A stretch of DNA of 64,000 bases. It comes from Rotaria socialis. Taxonomy: Eukaryota; Rotifera; Eurotatoria; Philodinida; Philodinidae. Below the pieces are notes generated by a model that did no database searches, had not been told where the DNA came from, and saw only the letters and a list, made by a program, of their open reading frames with translations. The stretch spans positions 186,001-250,000 of the forward strand of contig CAJNYU010003734.1 of NCBI GenBank assembly GCA_905331475.1. The letters run 5' to 3'. Each line of letters starts with the position of its first letter. The first letter of the stretch is position 1. Position numbers and translations under genes: made by a program. Positions 12,606 to 29,504 of the stretch are shown here, one piece after another.

Positions 12606-15262
12606 ATGCCCAGTGAAATTATTACTCTACAACTTGGCCAATGTGGTAATCAAAGTAAGTGAAATTCAAGTCATGGTTGATTATCAGAAAAAGAAATAAA
12701 TGGTTCGCTATCGATCATGATAGAAATGAATAGTTGTATGCATGACAATTTATTATTATGACTAGCTAAAGAAATCATTTTCTATACAATACTGAAGTCA
12801 TGATGATAAGTATGAGTTTTATTTTTAGAAACAAAAAAAAAACGCCTACAGATTTAAAACAATAAAAAGTATATATGTAATTAAAATAAGTCATTATCAA
12901 TTCGACTAGAACGTGCAATAGCTGAGTTATATTTTCAAGTGATAATTTTCTTTTGATTATTGAAAATTACTTTTCTCGTTAACTAAAGCATTCAATTTTC
13001 TCTAGTTTTCACCGAGCAATTAGAATGATTCTGTTGATGTATAATTGAAGGTTTCTTTACTATGTGACTGTAAATTTCATCTATAATTTTAATCTACTGT
13101 CCCTAGCATTTAAATATACAGTAAAAAAATAAAAATAGAATGCGTGCGTGCGTGCGTGCTAGAAAAAATCTTGATCATGATATAAATAAAGATATATTGT
13201 CTTTAGTTGGTATGGAATTTTGGAGACAATTATGTGCTGAACATGGTATTAGTCCTGAAGGCAAATTAGAACCATTCGCAACGGAAGGTTCCGATCGAAA
13301 AGATGTCTTTTTTTATCAAGTTTGTTTTCATTTTGGATTACTAAATCAAATGCAATCTAAGATGAATTCTATGTTATTTTAAATAGGCAGATGATCAACA
13401 CTATATTCCACGTGCAGTTTTACTCGATCTTGAACCTCGTGTCATCGATGGTATTTTGAAATCGCCATATAAACATTTATATAATCCGGAAAATGTTTAT
13501 ATTTCAAAGGATGGAGGTGGTGCAGGTAAGTGTTTTGTACTGATTAATATTATTCTTTGTTAAAAATTTATTTTATTGTTAGGTAATAATTGGGCACAGG
13601 GTTTCTATCAAGGTGAAAAATTGTACGAAGAAATTTTTGATATTATTGACCGAGAAGCAGATAATGGTGATTCTGTTGAGGTAAATATTTGTTTAGTGAA
13701 ATTGATTCATCCATTTTTTTCTAAATTTTTTCTCAAAGGGTTTTGTTCTTTGTCATTCCATTGCTGGTGGTACAGGTTCCGGTATGGGTAGTAATATTCT
13801 TGAAAAACTTAATGATCGGTAAGAATAATATATTTTGAATGATGAAAACTTAATTGTTATCAATAGATTTCCCAAGAAATTAATTCAAACTTATTCTGTC
13901 TTTCCTATGACAAACGAAGTGGTGAGTAAAATTATTTTTACAATTTACTTTTCAACGTCTTACTGCATACATATATATTTTCTTATTTTTAGGCAGATGT
14001 TGTTGTTCAGCCGTACAATTCAGTGTTAACACTTAAACGATTAACTGAGAATGCCGATTGTACAGTACGATATATCGATCACATTGTTCATAATTTTCCA
14101 TGTGTCGTTTTATTTATTTTTCCTGTAATAAGGTCGTCCTAGATAACACAGCATTAAATCGTATTGCTACTGAACGTCTAAAAAAAGCTACACCAACACT
14201 TGCTGAACTGAATCAACTAGTTAGTTTCTAAAAAAAAAGCAACAATATTGATTCAATCTTATATTTGATTTAAAGGTATCAACAATTATGTCCGGTAGCA
14301 CGTCAACACTTCGATATCCAGGTTATATGAATAATGATTTAATTAGTTTAATATCGTCTCTCATTCCAACACCTCGTTTACATTTTCTTATATCTGCTTA
14401 TACACCATTAACATCCGATAATACAGTAGGAATAAGGAATAAAAATAAAAATTTATTCTTGAAAATTATAGGAATCTGAAGTACGTAAAACAACTGTTCT
14501 TGATGTAATGCGTCGTTTATTACAACCGAAAAATGTTATGGTCACAACAGCAGCACGTGATCGTAATGTGACACATTGTTATGTTTCAATATTAAATATA
14601 ATTCAAGGTGACGTGGATCCATCAGAGGTAGATAGTTTCTAGATCTTCGCCTATCTTTGAATATGGATTTAGAAATTTGTGCTTGTTTGAAAATAGGTTC
14701 ATAAAAGTCTTATGCGTATTCGTGAACGAAAATTAGCTGATTTTATACCATGGGGTCCGGCTTCAATTCAAGTGGCTCTTTCGAAAAAATCACCGTATGT
14801 TACAACGCAACATCGTGTTAGTGGACTTATGCTTGCTAATCATACAGGCATTTCATCAGTAGGTTTTAAAAAAAATTTCGAACCAAAAAGATTACGATTA
14901 AATTATTTTAGTTATTTGATCGCATCTGTGATCATTTTGATAAATTAATTAAGCGTGAGGCGTTCGTAGAGAATTTTCGTCGATTACCAATGTTTAAAGA
15001 TAATCTTGATGAATTCAACGATTCCCGTGAAGTAATAAGAATGAAATTTGCTGTTGAGAAATGAAGACTAGACCATGCTCTTTTTAATAATTATAGGTTG
15101 TTCAGCAACTTATGGATGAATATCGAGCAGCAACTACAAAGGATTATGTTAACTTCGGTAATACACAAACAGGACAAGTAAGAAAAAAAACGACTTTTTG
15201 CTCTGATTGGTTTTGTTGAATGAATCTATTTAAAAATTTTATTTTAGACTGAGCAGGCATAG
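12606..15262 (+). CDS. TUBG: Gamma-tubulin
   Basis: Fourteen exons: 12606-12654, 13207-13319, 13387-13525, 13583-13680, 13739-13818, 13867-13921, 13993-14064, 14133-14219, 14276-14425, 14472-14627, 14697-14858, 14912-15031, 15097-15177 and 15248-15262; total 458 residues. The start [16 protein letters not shown] and the phrases [60 protein letters not shown] and LLQPKNVMV are diagnostic of gamma- rather than alpha/beta-tubulin. The tubulin GTP-binding loop reads [10 protein letters not shown]. Gamma-tubulin nucleates microtubules in the gamma-TuRC at centrosomes. The last coding exon carries only five codons (TEQA plus stop), matching the TQEQ-type tail of the family. Intron 1 (552 nt) contains a TGCG tandem repeat. 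Confidence 0.97.
13140..13159. repeat. TGCG tandem repeat in gamma-tubulin intron 1
   Basis: About five copies of TGCG just before the exon 2 acceptor region. It creates a spurious in-frame ATG/Arg-Ala ORF start but lies inside the intron. Confidence 0.8.
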
Positions 15263-15764
15263 AAAATCGACATTATATGTAGAAACATTTTCGGCAATGA
15301 TCTTAAAAAGTAGTCATGCACAAGTCAGATAAACAGAATGATGATATTTTTATTTCTTTGATAAATACCTTTTCCTATATAGCATGATTTATCTTAATAT
15401 ATAAATAAATGTTTGAATGGGTCTATGATATAATCTAATATTTAATTTTTCAATTTCAAAGTCTCAAAGACGAATAGTATAAATAATCAATCGGCATTTT
15501 AATTGTATAGAACTTTAATGATGCTCTATTTCTAGAGAAATATTATTAAAAATCATTTATACTATCTACGGTAATTTGTCAAAGCCTCTCGAATCATTGT
15601 TTATGAGGAATACGCTTGGCACTAAAACCTATGCGACGATATTTTTCTATGCACATCACAAAGTCACAATTCTAAAAAACATTTTTAATAAAATTCAGAA
15701 ACATTTATTCATTGTTTCAGAGTTTTGCAAAGACTTGAATAATGTGCTGGGTGTGTCGTATGAG
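15263..15764. other. Gamma-tubulin 3' flank
   Basis: AT-rich sequence with the likely poly(A) site of gamma-tubulin. Nothing else is seen before the BED-finger fragment. Confidence 0.4.
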
Positions 15765-15999
15765 CAGGGGCGTAAATAGGGGGTGGGGGAGGGGTGTGTN
15801 TTGGCCACGATTTAGCCTCGTGTTTGTGAACGATGTAGGTCAAAATTTCGTAATATGTGACAAATGTCGAACAATTGTTACCTATAAAAGTTCAACTGGT
15901 ACTGTTGGTTTAAAGAAGCATTTAGCATCATGTGACAAAATTACATTATCAAATACTACACAATCAACTATAACAACATATTATACTACTAGCAAATAG
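15765..15999 (+). mobile_element. hAT-type transposon fragment with a BED zinc finger
   Basis: An open frame encodes one apparently complete BED finger: Trp and Phe (WPRFSLVFVND), Cys pair (ICDKCRTIVTYKSSTGT), then His/Cys (KKHLASCDK), after which a stop follows within about 24 residues. BED fingers of this spacing are typical of hAT-superfamily transposases. The sequence CAGGGGCG at 15765, about 40 bp upstream, resembles a hAT terminus, but I find no matching right end or 8-bp duplication. The transposase core (RNase H fold, dimerisation domain) is absent. There is one undetermined base (n) at 15800 in a G-rich run just before the finger. It is most likely a truncated 5' fragment. Confidence 0.6.
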
Positions 16000-16157
16000 T
16001 GACCTGCGTAACCACTTTGCAGGTCTCTACTCAAATAGTATTACTATCATTGGACTCTATATGAAGTTCGAAATTTTGCTCGAAATTCAAAAATATGATC
16101 TTGTTTTTCATCATATAGATACTGTGCACTGATGTTGACCAGATATATGAAGTTCTG

Positions 16158-16271
16158 CACTATAAAAAAAAGGGGTTATGATACGTTGCACTTCATAAAC
16201 GCTTTTTTCTGTTAAATACCCTATCAAAAACGTTTTTCCCGTTTATTATTCTGCGGATTTTTTTTACAGTG
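16158..16271. repeat. Possible small MITE-like element
   Basis: About 114 bp bounded by similar inverted ends: CACTATAAAAAAAA on the left and, reversed, CACTGTAAAAAAAA on the right. Target-site duplication is not clear, and the ends are A-rich, so chance similarity is possible. Confidence 0.3.
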
Positions 16272-16791
16272 TAATTCAATATCAAATCAATTATCATCTC
16301 TTCGCTTGAGTTATCATAGATTATCTGGTCATTGCTAATTTGAATTTTTTAATAGCATCCTATTTTTAAAATAAGATCTGTCGTTGCTTTGTCAAATATT
16401 TTATTTTATGTCATGAACAAAAGTTTAACTTACAGTTATAAGAAATAAGAACAATTGATAAAGCTAATGCACATCAAACAAAGACACGAATTGAAAGGTT
16501 ATATTCTCAAAAAAAAAAAAACAATAGATAAACTATATGGAGTGATGAGCATAGTGAGATAGATTGAGTTCAAAAAAATTGAATTCCAAAAAAACAAACC
16601 AACAAACAACAACAAAAATTCTCTTAATCTGATCTATGCATTAATATGGAACAACAAAAGTATTATGAATGATTGAATCATTAAAGATTAACATTATATA
16701 TGAAAACTATGCACAAATAAATGAGTGAAACTCGATTAAAAACAAGAATATAAATCTGACGAACTTCTTTGAACAATATAAATTATGAATT

Positions 16792-18392
16792 TCAATTGTG
16801 AAATTCGTTTAGAAGATGTATTGGCTCAAGACGTTTTTTAACTGTACTTTTCTTTGTACGTGAATTTGTTTCATTTTGTCTATCAACAAAAACCAATGGT
16901 TTCTTTTCTGGTAAACGCATTTTCCATTGTACAATTGGCTTAAATAAAAGGAATCATCATTGACATAAAATGTTTGATCAAATATGCCATAAATTTTACC
17001 TCCTTATTGCCTGTTTTACTACGATATTTTGTTGATGCAATATACGATGCTTTCACAGTAAGTACGACCGCATTCATTAAATTTTTAGCTGATGTAATCA
17101 ACGACGTAGCACTATCAAGCTAAATATATAAGAATCGATTAGAGTTTTTTTTTGCTAACTTAAAACGCATATAAATAAAGAATACATACACCGCTAACAA
17201 TTAATTCTCCACTAATATTTTGTACATCTGCTTTGACTTTACTAGTAATATCCAATTGATGACAATATAAAGTAATTCCTTCAAGTAGATAAAGAAAAAA
17301 ATGACATTGAATATTAATAAAAATGCAAAATAATTTCGTTTTTATTTACGATCAACATAAGCAACAAGGTCCGATTTTGATTGAGATTCAACACACTAGA
17401 AAATAAATTATATAAGAAAATCTTCTAGAAGAAAAGAATCGAATCATTTACTTGAGCAGCAATATCTTTGGCTATTTTATTTAATTTCGAACCACATTCA
17501 GAAATCATTTTTGCAGCATTAATTACATCCATCGTTGTACGCAGAGGCCCACGACCACTAAAATACATAAATAGAGTATTAATGATCGATAAAATCAATT
17601 ATTTTATTTGTTAATATATTTTGATTTTTCAATCAAAATTCGTATCCTCTCAAAGTAATGTTTTATTGTTGCCGTACGGAGCAATTTAAAAATTGATGCA
17701 AAGCTACTTTTTAAGGAGAGAAAACAGATCCCATTCTTTGTTTTAGACTAGATATTTGCTTACCGTGTAAAATCCGTCATTTCCATCATAATCATACACA
17801 TTTTCTTGGCAAGAACAATGATGTCATTACCACGATCATCCCATTTAAGTACTTCACGTTCAAAGTCACGTTTTGTTTTTTTAAATCCTTCAACTTGCAA
17901 TTCAATTTGTTCACGTTCTTCTTTAGGTAATCTTCTCATCATATCCTAATCATCAATTCAAAAAATTAAATCTTAGCTTAACAGAATTTCAATTATTTTG
18001 TTTTCTTATTCATACTCGACTAGGATTATCATTTTTGCCTGGATACATTTCCAGATCAGGTTGCTGACTATCTGATGATGGTCCATGACTTGATGCTTGT
18101 GATGGAGCATAAATTTCATCATTCATTCCTTCTTCATCATCACTTGGCCATTCAAGATCCTATGACAAAACAAATTAAATATTCTTCATAAAATGTGTTT
18201 ATACTAAAAAATAATGATGAGTACATAGATAAGCTCGAGAAATTAGAGCAACCGCAGCCGAAGCGTTTTTTTTTGTTCACCCTTATCCGTTGTTTACTTT
18301 ATAAGCATAGTAAAAACTTATGATGATTGGAAAAAACTTACCCTTATATATTATGTCTTTTTACTTTATATTTATGTGCTCTCACGTCGATG

Positions 18393-18426
<34 letters not shown>

Positions 18427-21400
18427 CAAAATGAAATGATTAGAAAAACAGATGCTAAATCAGACAAGTTAATGCTAAATTCTTATAAAATAATCGAAAA
18501 AATATGTGCATATATGAGAAAAAAAACTGAGTTGTATTTATGATGTAAATGATAAAGTTAAAAGGATTATACATTTCGACTATTATTCATTACTCATTAA
18601 CTGTCAAAGTTTTCCTAAAAAAAAACTAAAAATCTAACGCTGTATCTTCGATTTATTATGAAATAGACTATATTCTTGCGAGTTTTTCTTTTTGTGTTTG
18701 CATAAACAGAACTTACATATTGTAACGATTCAATCACTTTTTCTCATTATTAAAATTCATTATCAAAAAATAACACGTATGCTCCAACAAGGCTTATGAT
18801 AATATTGAAAAAAAAGAACATTTATTTCGTATCGACAAATCAATACAATCTACCCTTGGAAAATATGAAAATATATCCAACATAAAAATATGATGGGTAT
18901 AATTCGTATCGCTTAAATTCATCTGCGTAGTGTCGAACTCGGAGTTGTTACTAAGAGAAAAATTTGTTTAAAAAACAGCAATCTAACTCAGTACAATTGA
19001 GTAATAAACATTGAATCTAACTGATTTTAAAGATCGTTTTATTTCTATGAAAAGTTAATTTCTTCTCTTCTAATAATTATGAAAGACTATTTATAACAGT
19101 CTCATCTGATTTTTCACTTATTCTGTTTGTTTATATTCCACAAGAGAAATGTATATTCTCTATTAACTCTATCATTTTAGATCATGCTTGTCTTTTCCTG
19201 AGATAAAAAAAATCTGATTAAAAATAATACTGAGTAAGTGCATAAAACAAGTCAATGTGTCTATAATTTGTTCAAAATCGTTAATAAATAGTTCTCTTCA
19301 GGATAGGTTTCGACGTGCAAGTTAAATCTTCTGTTGATGATGAAAAAATACAATTAAGCGACCGCTTATTACGTCGTTTTTGTGGTTGCTGTCCCATAAC
19401 GAGAAAAATCGAACGTACCGGATTCATTAAGACACTATTACGAATATCTCGTATACCATGATAAACACTACTTGATGCTTCAATTAATTCTTGTTCAGTT
19501 GCGTCATACTAAATTATTATTTTATATAATAAATGAATTTTTTCAAGGAAAACATTCGTTTCAATTTACTTTTCCATCATCATATGCTGATTTCATTCGA
19601 AGTGTATCAATAGCTATTTTAATACGTTCAGCAAAACTTGGAATAACTAAAAAGAAGAATATATATAAGTTATTCATTTCAATTATTCAAATGAGTTAAA
19701 AAATCTTTATTTACTTTGATCTCGAAGAACACGAACACTTTCTATGACACCATCCGTATATTCTCCTGGTTCGTATTTTTCCATTTCTGATGAAACTACA
19801 TCAATAACACGACCTGATCGTCCTCGAATAGCACCTGCTGTACGATCAACGCCTAAGAAAAAGATAAACATTGTCCCATTGAATAGAGAAAAAAAAATAT
19901 ATGTATATTTATTAACATACGATCTGGATTTCGTTCCACCATAGCTTGAATGCATAAATTAATATCTTCAAGAATATGATTTTCCGAAACCGCGAGAAAA
20001 TCTTCAATTGTTGTTATTTCATCCACAGCTTCAGTTAATAATCTAACATATCTTTCCCATGTATCTCGAAAAACATCCATATTTTCGAGTGCTACTTTTG
20101 ATGTTGATCGAGCAGCAAGTATTCGTGCAGCATTAACAACCTAATGAAAAAATAGAAAGAATAATTTCACATAGTATTTGCTACAATTTAGATTTATACG
20201 AACTTGTGGTGATAAATGTTGAATTTGCATAGCAGCTAAACGAACAAGTTTAATACCTTCAACTTGATCTGACATGGAACACGCAACATTAGCAACCTAA
20301 AATAGAATAACATGTATTTTCTGATCTTATTATTATTATTTTTTGTTAATTCTATTTATACTTCAATTAATTTGCAGGCATGTTCCATAAATATTTGAGC
20401 GGTATCTTCAACTAGTTGTACATTACCTCGTCGTGCTGCATCGATTAAAGCAAAAAGTGGAACATTCGTTGCTACAAATGTATCACTAACATGATCAACA
20501 ACTGCTTTTCGTAGCTAAAAAACAAAAATTTGATTTTTTAATTAGAACGACAACAAATTATTGTTATGTAAAATTCTTAGTTTAAAGAAGAAAAACATTG
20601 TATTCTACCGATGTTTCTTTCTTTATTGTTGATGCTACATATGAACACTCGATTGATTCGCTTGATGATGATGATTCTCGATACATTTTAACACATGTAG
20701 CTGTATGTTCTGGATCTTGTGCGGTAGCGCATAAGTAAACATACATTGTTTTTCTTTTTTTTTATTTTATCGTTAAGTTTTTCTATTTGAATTAATGTGA
20801 ACTTAATCTTGAAGTTGAGGTCATAATAGATTTATATGAACTGGTAGAACATATTAATCAATTAATAGTTTGTAGTCAGGCGAAATGACGATGAAGAAAA
20901 TAATGCAATGTGACAATATGTATTTCGACGTTTACTGAATGAATCTTATGACAATTAGAATATGTACTGAAGTAAACGTGCGCCCTTTTACTCTTCCTGT
21001 CTTCTCGTTTTCTTCTACGAGACGCCTATCAAACGGGCAGGTATACACATGCATATAATTGAGCACAGAAAAGAAAAGGAGGAGAAAGTGAGAAAAGATT
21101 TTGATGAACAACAGACAAAGAAATTAGTTCATTATATATATATATATATATGTATATGTATACAAAGATTTAGTATATATATATATACATGTATATATAT
21201 GTGTATATTGCTTCGTTTTCTTTTTTTTTGCATGACCTCTTGAATAAAGAGGAGAAACAACATACGAGCAATCGATCAACATTAATCCTATTCTATCACA
21301 GTAACAGAGTTTTAGTTGAAAAGAATTTATTTACCTGTTTTCTTAGGTCATGCGTTTTTGTTTGCATTGTTTGAATTTTTGTATTAACATTTTCCTCTGA

Positions 21401-23579
21401 ACTTCTCTTTTTCGACTAAAATCATAACATGCAAAATATTTCAATGACATCATTAAAAAACAATGAACAAACGTTCGTTCGTTCGTTTGTTAACTTACAA
21501 ATTGTATATATTCATCAAGTAAATCTTGAAGAGACTGTCGTACAGCATTACACTCTTGAACAATTCGATCACGACGATCTTCACGTGTTGATAATGAGTC
21601 AGCTAACAATGCTGCGCCTGATATTATACTTTCAAGACGTTCTTCAAGTTGTGGACGAATAACTTGTTCATTAAATTTTTGTGGTTTCATCATAACAATA
21701 CGCTAAATAAATATTTAATTTCTTTTCTTTGTAAATTTTAAACAAACAAAAAAGATAATGTGTTTACATCAAATTCATTCAATGCTCGTGTTAAATCTCC
21801 AACAGAACTTAATGATGAATCTAATTTTAATGATTGTGTTGGTGGTATTGATCGTCCTTGTGTAACAGATGAGATAATTCCAACAGCATCACGAACTTGA
21901 TTATAGACGAAATCTCGATTTTCACGTGCAAATGGAAGTTCTGGATGGCGTAAATAAGCTTTCGAAGCAGTTAACAACATCATTGATGTTCCTTTTATTG
22001 TACCACGTGCAGCTGCTAAATTCTCTTGTTCAATACGATCAACTAAGTCCTTGAAAACAAAACGAGAACATTTTTTTGTTTTGTTTAAGAAAAAAGAAAA
22101 ATCTTTACATGTTGACGTCGTTGAGCATGTTGGCTTAAATCGATGATATCTTTACCATATTGTTTATAGAAATGAACTAATTCTTCTTGATTGGATGCAT
22201 CATGTATATGTTGTAAATCATCTTCAACCTATATATTTTTTTAAATAAAAATAAAAATAAAATATAATGCAAACATACTAATCGAATTGATTTCAAAATC
22301 AATTGTACATCAACAAGATCAGCTAAGATAAGTAAATGAGTCACTGATGTAAGTAGAGCTCGTGCTGCAACAATCATTTGTTGACGTTTTGGTTTCGAAC
22401 ATGGATCATCAGCAAATTCTTTTGATAAAACTGCCATTTCATCACCTATGAGTTATTTTTGGGGTATTGATTAAAATTTTAGAAAAACAAAGCAGTTGAA
22501 GGTTTTCTTATTTTTACCTGTTCGTTTAACGTCTTCCATACTTTGTAATAGATCATTACGCATCTCAGGATTTTCATGAGCGATTTCACTTGCTTTATGA
22601 ATAAAATTTTCTATTGCCTGAACAACATTAGTAACAAGTAGATGAGCTCGTTTCGATCGACCCTTTTTGTTGTTTGATGGTTGATCGGATATTAATGAAG
22701 TTACCTAAATATATATATATAGATATCCTAAATTATGTCATATTATTTCGAATTTCATTTGCATATATGTACATTTTAGATACAAAAAATTCATGAAATT
22801 CTATTGGTACCATATTTAGTCTACTTTCAATTATTGTCACATATGTTACAATTCAAGGTTATCTCTCTTGACACATGATCGATAGTTAGTGTTGAAATAT
22901 ATTCGATAGAAATTCACTACGCTAGCAGAATGTTTCGATAAATGATTAAAAACTGTGTACTCAGCATAGAATGTCAACTATTTTTTTATTGAATTTTTGA
23001 AGTATCAATTACAAAAAGATACTTTAAAGATTTATTCCAAAATATTTACAACATTTCTGTATCTAACAAAAGCAAATAAATCATGTTTCATATTTTATGT
23101 TCACAGAAGTTTCACTAACATGTATCTTTTAATAAAACTAGAATATTTTCAGAAGACGACTTGAATATTGATAATATTAATTAACATTTTGAGTTGTCAA
23201 ATGAATAGAAAAAAACAAATCGAATATCTTAAGAATTCATTTCATTACATTAAATAATTCTTATTTGCAATATCAAACTTAATCAAATCTTATTATTATT
23301 TTTCTTCTCTCTCTATATCAGCCAACGACTATTAGATTCATAAATTCTATTCATTACGCATCATTATTCCTGTAAGTATATTCTTAAAATTGCATAAATT
23401 ATATTAAGATATCAAAAGAAATATATTGTAAATTCAATTGTCTTTTTTCTTCTCAATGGCTACCTATCTTAATAATTACAAACCTGTGCTACAAGTGGAT
23501 CCAATGTTCGTTGTACAGACCATGTTTTTATTTGTGCATCCATAGGATTGAATTTAGTGCCATAGATATGTGTACTCAT
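16792..23579 (-). CDS. CTNNA: Alpha-catenin
   Basis: Twenty minus-strand exons: 23484-23579, 22518-22704, 22279-22445, 22109-22228, 21768-22049, 21499-21702, 21335-21415, 20362-20514, 20204-20296, 19921-20140, 19715-19852, 19570-19646, 19419-19508, 18016-18159, 17764-17945, 17452-17557, 17350-17395, 17190-17278, 17000-17119 and 16792-16938. All phases agree; the product is 913 residues (human alphaE 906). Diagnostic stretches are SKEFADDPCSKPKRQQ, RLESIISGAALLAD, DFLAVSENHILEDIN, GNDIIVLAKKMCMIMMEMTD, LYCHQLDITSKVKADVQN and KNLMNAVVLTVKASYIAST. It links beta-catenin/cadherin (N domain) to vinculin (M domain) and F-actin (C-terminal domain) at adherens junctions. An acidic Ser-rich linker (WPSDDEEGMNDEIYAPS) sits where vertebrate alpha-catenin carries its phosphorylated linker. 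Intron 13 is 1.26 kb. Confidence 0.96.
18392..18426. repeat. (TA)n(GA)n microsatellite in alpha-catenin intron 13
   Basis: A TA run of about nine units followed by a GA run of about eight units. No function apparent. Confidence 0.85.
20609..20746 (-). CDS. CTNNA: Candidate alternative first exon of alpha-catenin
   Basis: Inside the intron between the 7th (21335-21415) and 8th (20362-20514) exons there is a 46-codon open frame. It starts with ATG (MYVYLCATAQDPEHTATC...) and ends in a GT donor with phase 0, the phase needed by exon 8. I see no acceptor with a pyrimidine tract before it, so it fits an internal transcription start rather than an inserted exon. The product would lack the beta-catenin-binding N domain and begin in the M region. 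A 0.5 kb stretch upstream (20750-21330) would have to hold the promoter. Confidence 0.4.
21134..21210. repeat. TA/GTATA-rich low-complexity tract in alpha-catenin intron 7
   Basis: Two TA-dinucleotide blocks separated by GTATA-type sequence, upstream of the candidate alternative first exon. Confidence 0.75.
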
Positions 23580-24793
23580 TGTAATCGATATTTATCAATC
23601 TATTTCAAGCGAGAAAAAAAACGAAATCAACCAGTGAGACATTTTCCAAAGAGAAAAAAAAGAATGACAGCACAGTAATAAAAAAGTGAATTTTCTTTTT
23701 TCTTTCTTGACCGACTGTAATCAACAAATAAGCGCATGTCAATAGAAAAAAAACAGAACATTCGCCAAATTTTTTCGCCAATCCGAACTGCTAAAATTTG
23801 TCGTTTTGATTGGCCGACAAATCTGACTATCGATTTTTCTGTTACAAAGAAGCTATTTTGCATATATCAATCCAAAATATCAGAAAATACGGCATAGCAT
23901 TGACTGGAGCGACCTCTATTAGGAGAATGTAACCGCTTCTAGTTAGTCAATTGAACATCGACATACACATATTCATTCATCTGTTTGTGTTTTATTTTAT
24001 TTGTTTTTTTACTACACGGTTTTTTGTTTTCTATGATCATCGATTCATTATTCACTCCACTAAGGGTAAGCGTGACAGTATCATATGAGCTGTCTCTTTT
24101 TTTCTACGCATTTGTTTTATAAACAATATATATGATTTGACCTTCGAACATTCGATTAAATACTGATGTTAAATAAATTTCATCAGATGAATTGGTAGAT
24201 ATTTTATCGGCTGAAACTAATATTTACATAATGTTAGTCATAGCTACAATAGAAGAATGACCTTCGTAAACTTTACTCGTTCAATGTTTATCAGGGTTAC
24301 TTGATAATTGTAGGAATATTATGTCAATTAAGTATTATAACCTTATCGAATAATTACAAAAGTATTCATGAAAATAGTATTGATGAGTCTAGGTAGTTCC
24401 AAGGTAAGTTTAACAATAAAGAGTCACCATTTGCCGAAACGACTTTATACGTATATATATATATATATATTAGAACCTAAAAGAACAAGAGCTACCATAA
24501 AATAATATATTCACTCACGAACACGGTTGCCCTTTCTTACTGTTGCTATCATGGATTTTTTTAATGGATGCAGAAGAGAAAAACTTGTTTATATTTTAGA
24601 TAATCTATCGTATTGTTCTATTTCATAACCTTGTGCGACGATGATAAAAACGTCGTAATCTATGTTGTGAAGAAAAAGTTAAAACAAATAACAATTTGAT
24701 TAGGTAAATCAATATATTCTTTTTATAGAAATAATTAATTTAATTTTGAAATTGTATTCTTATTCTTTTTTTTCATACTTCTTAGAAGGAATT
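23580..24793. other. Divergent spacer between alpha-catenin and cullin-2
   Basis: Head-to-head spacer of 1.2 kb. It should contain both promoters. A TA dinucleotide run lies near 24449-24470. No ORF of coding quality on either strand. Confidence 0.5.
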
Positions 24794-29504
<4,711 letters not shown>

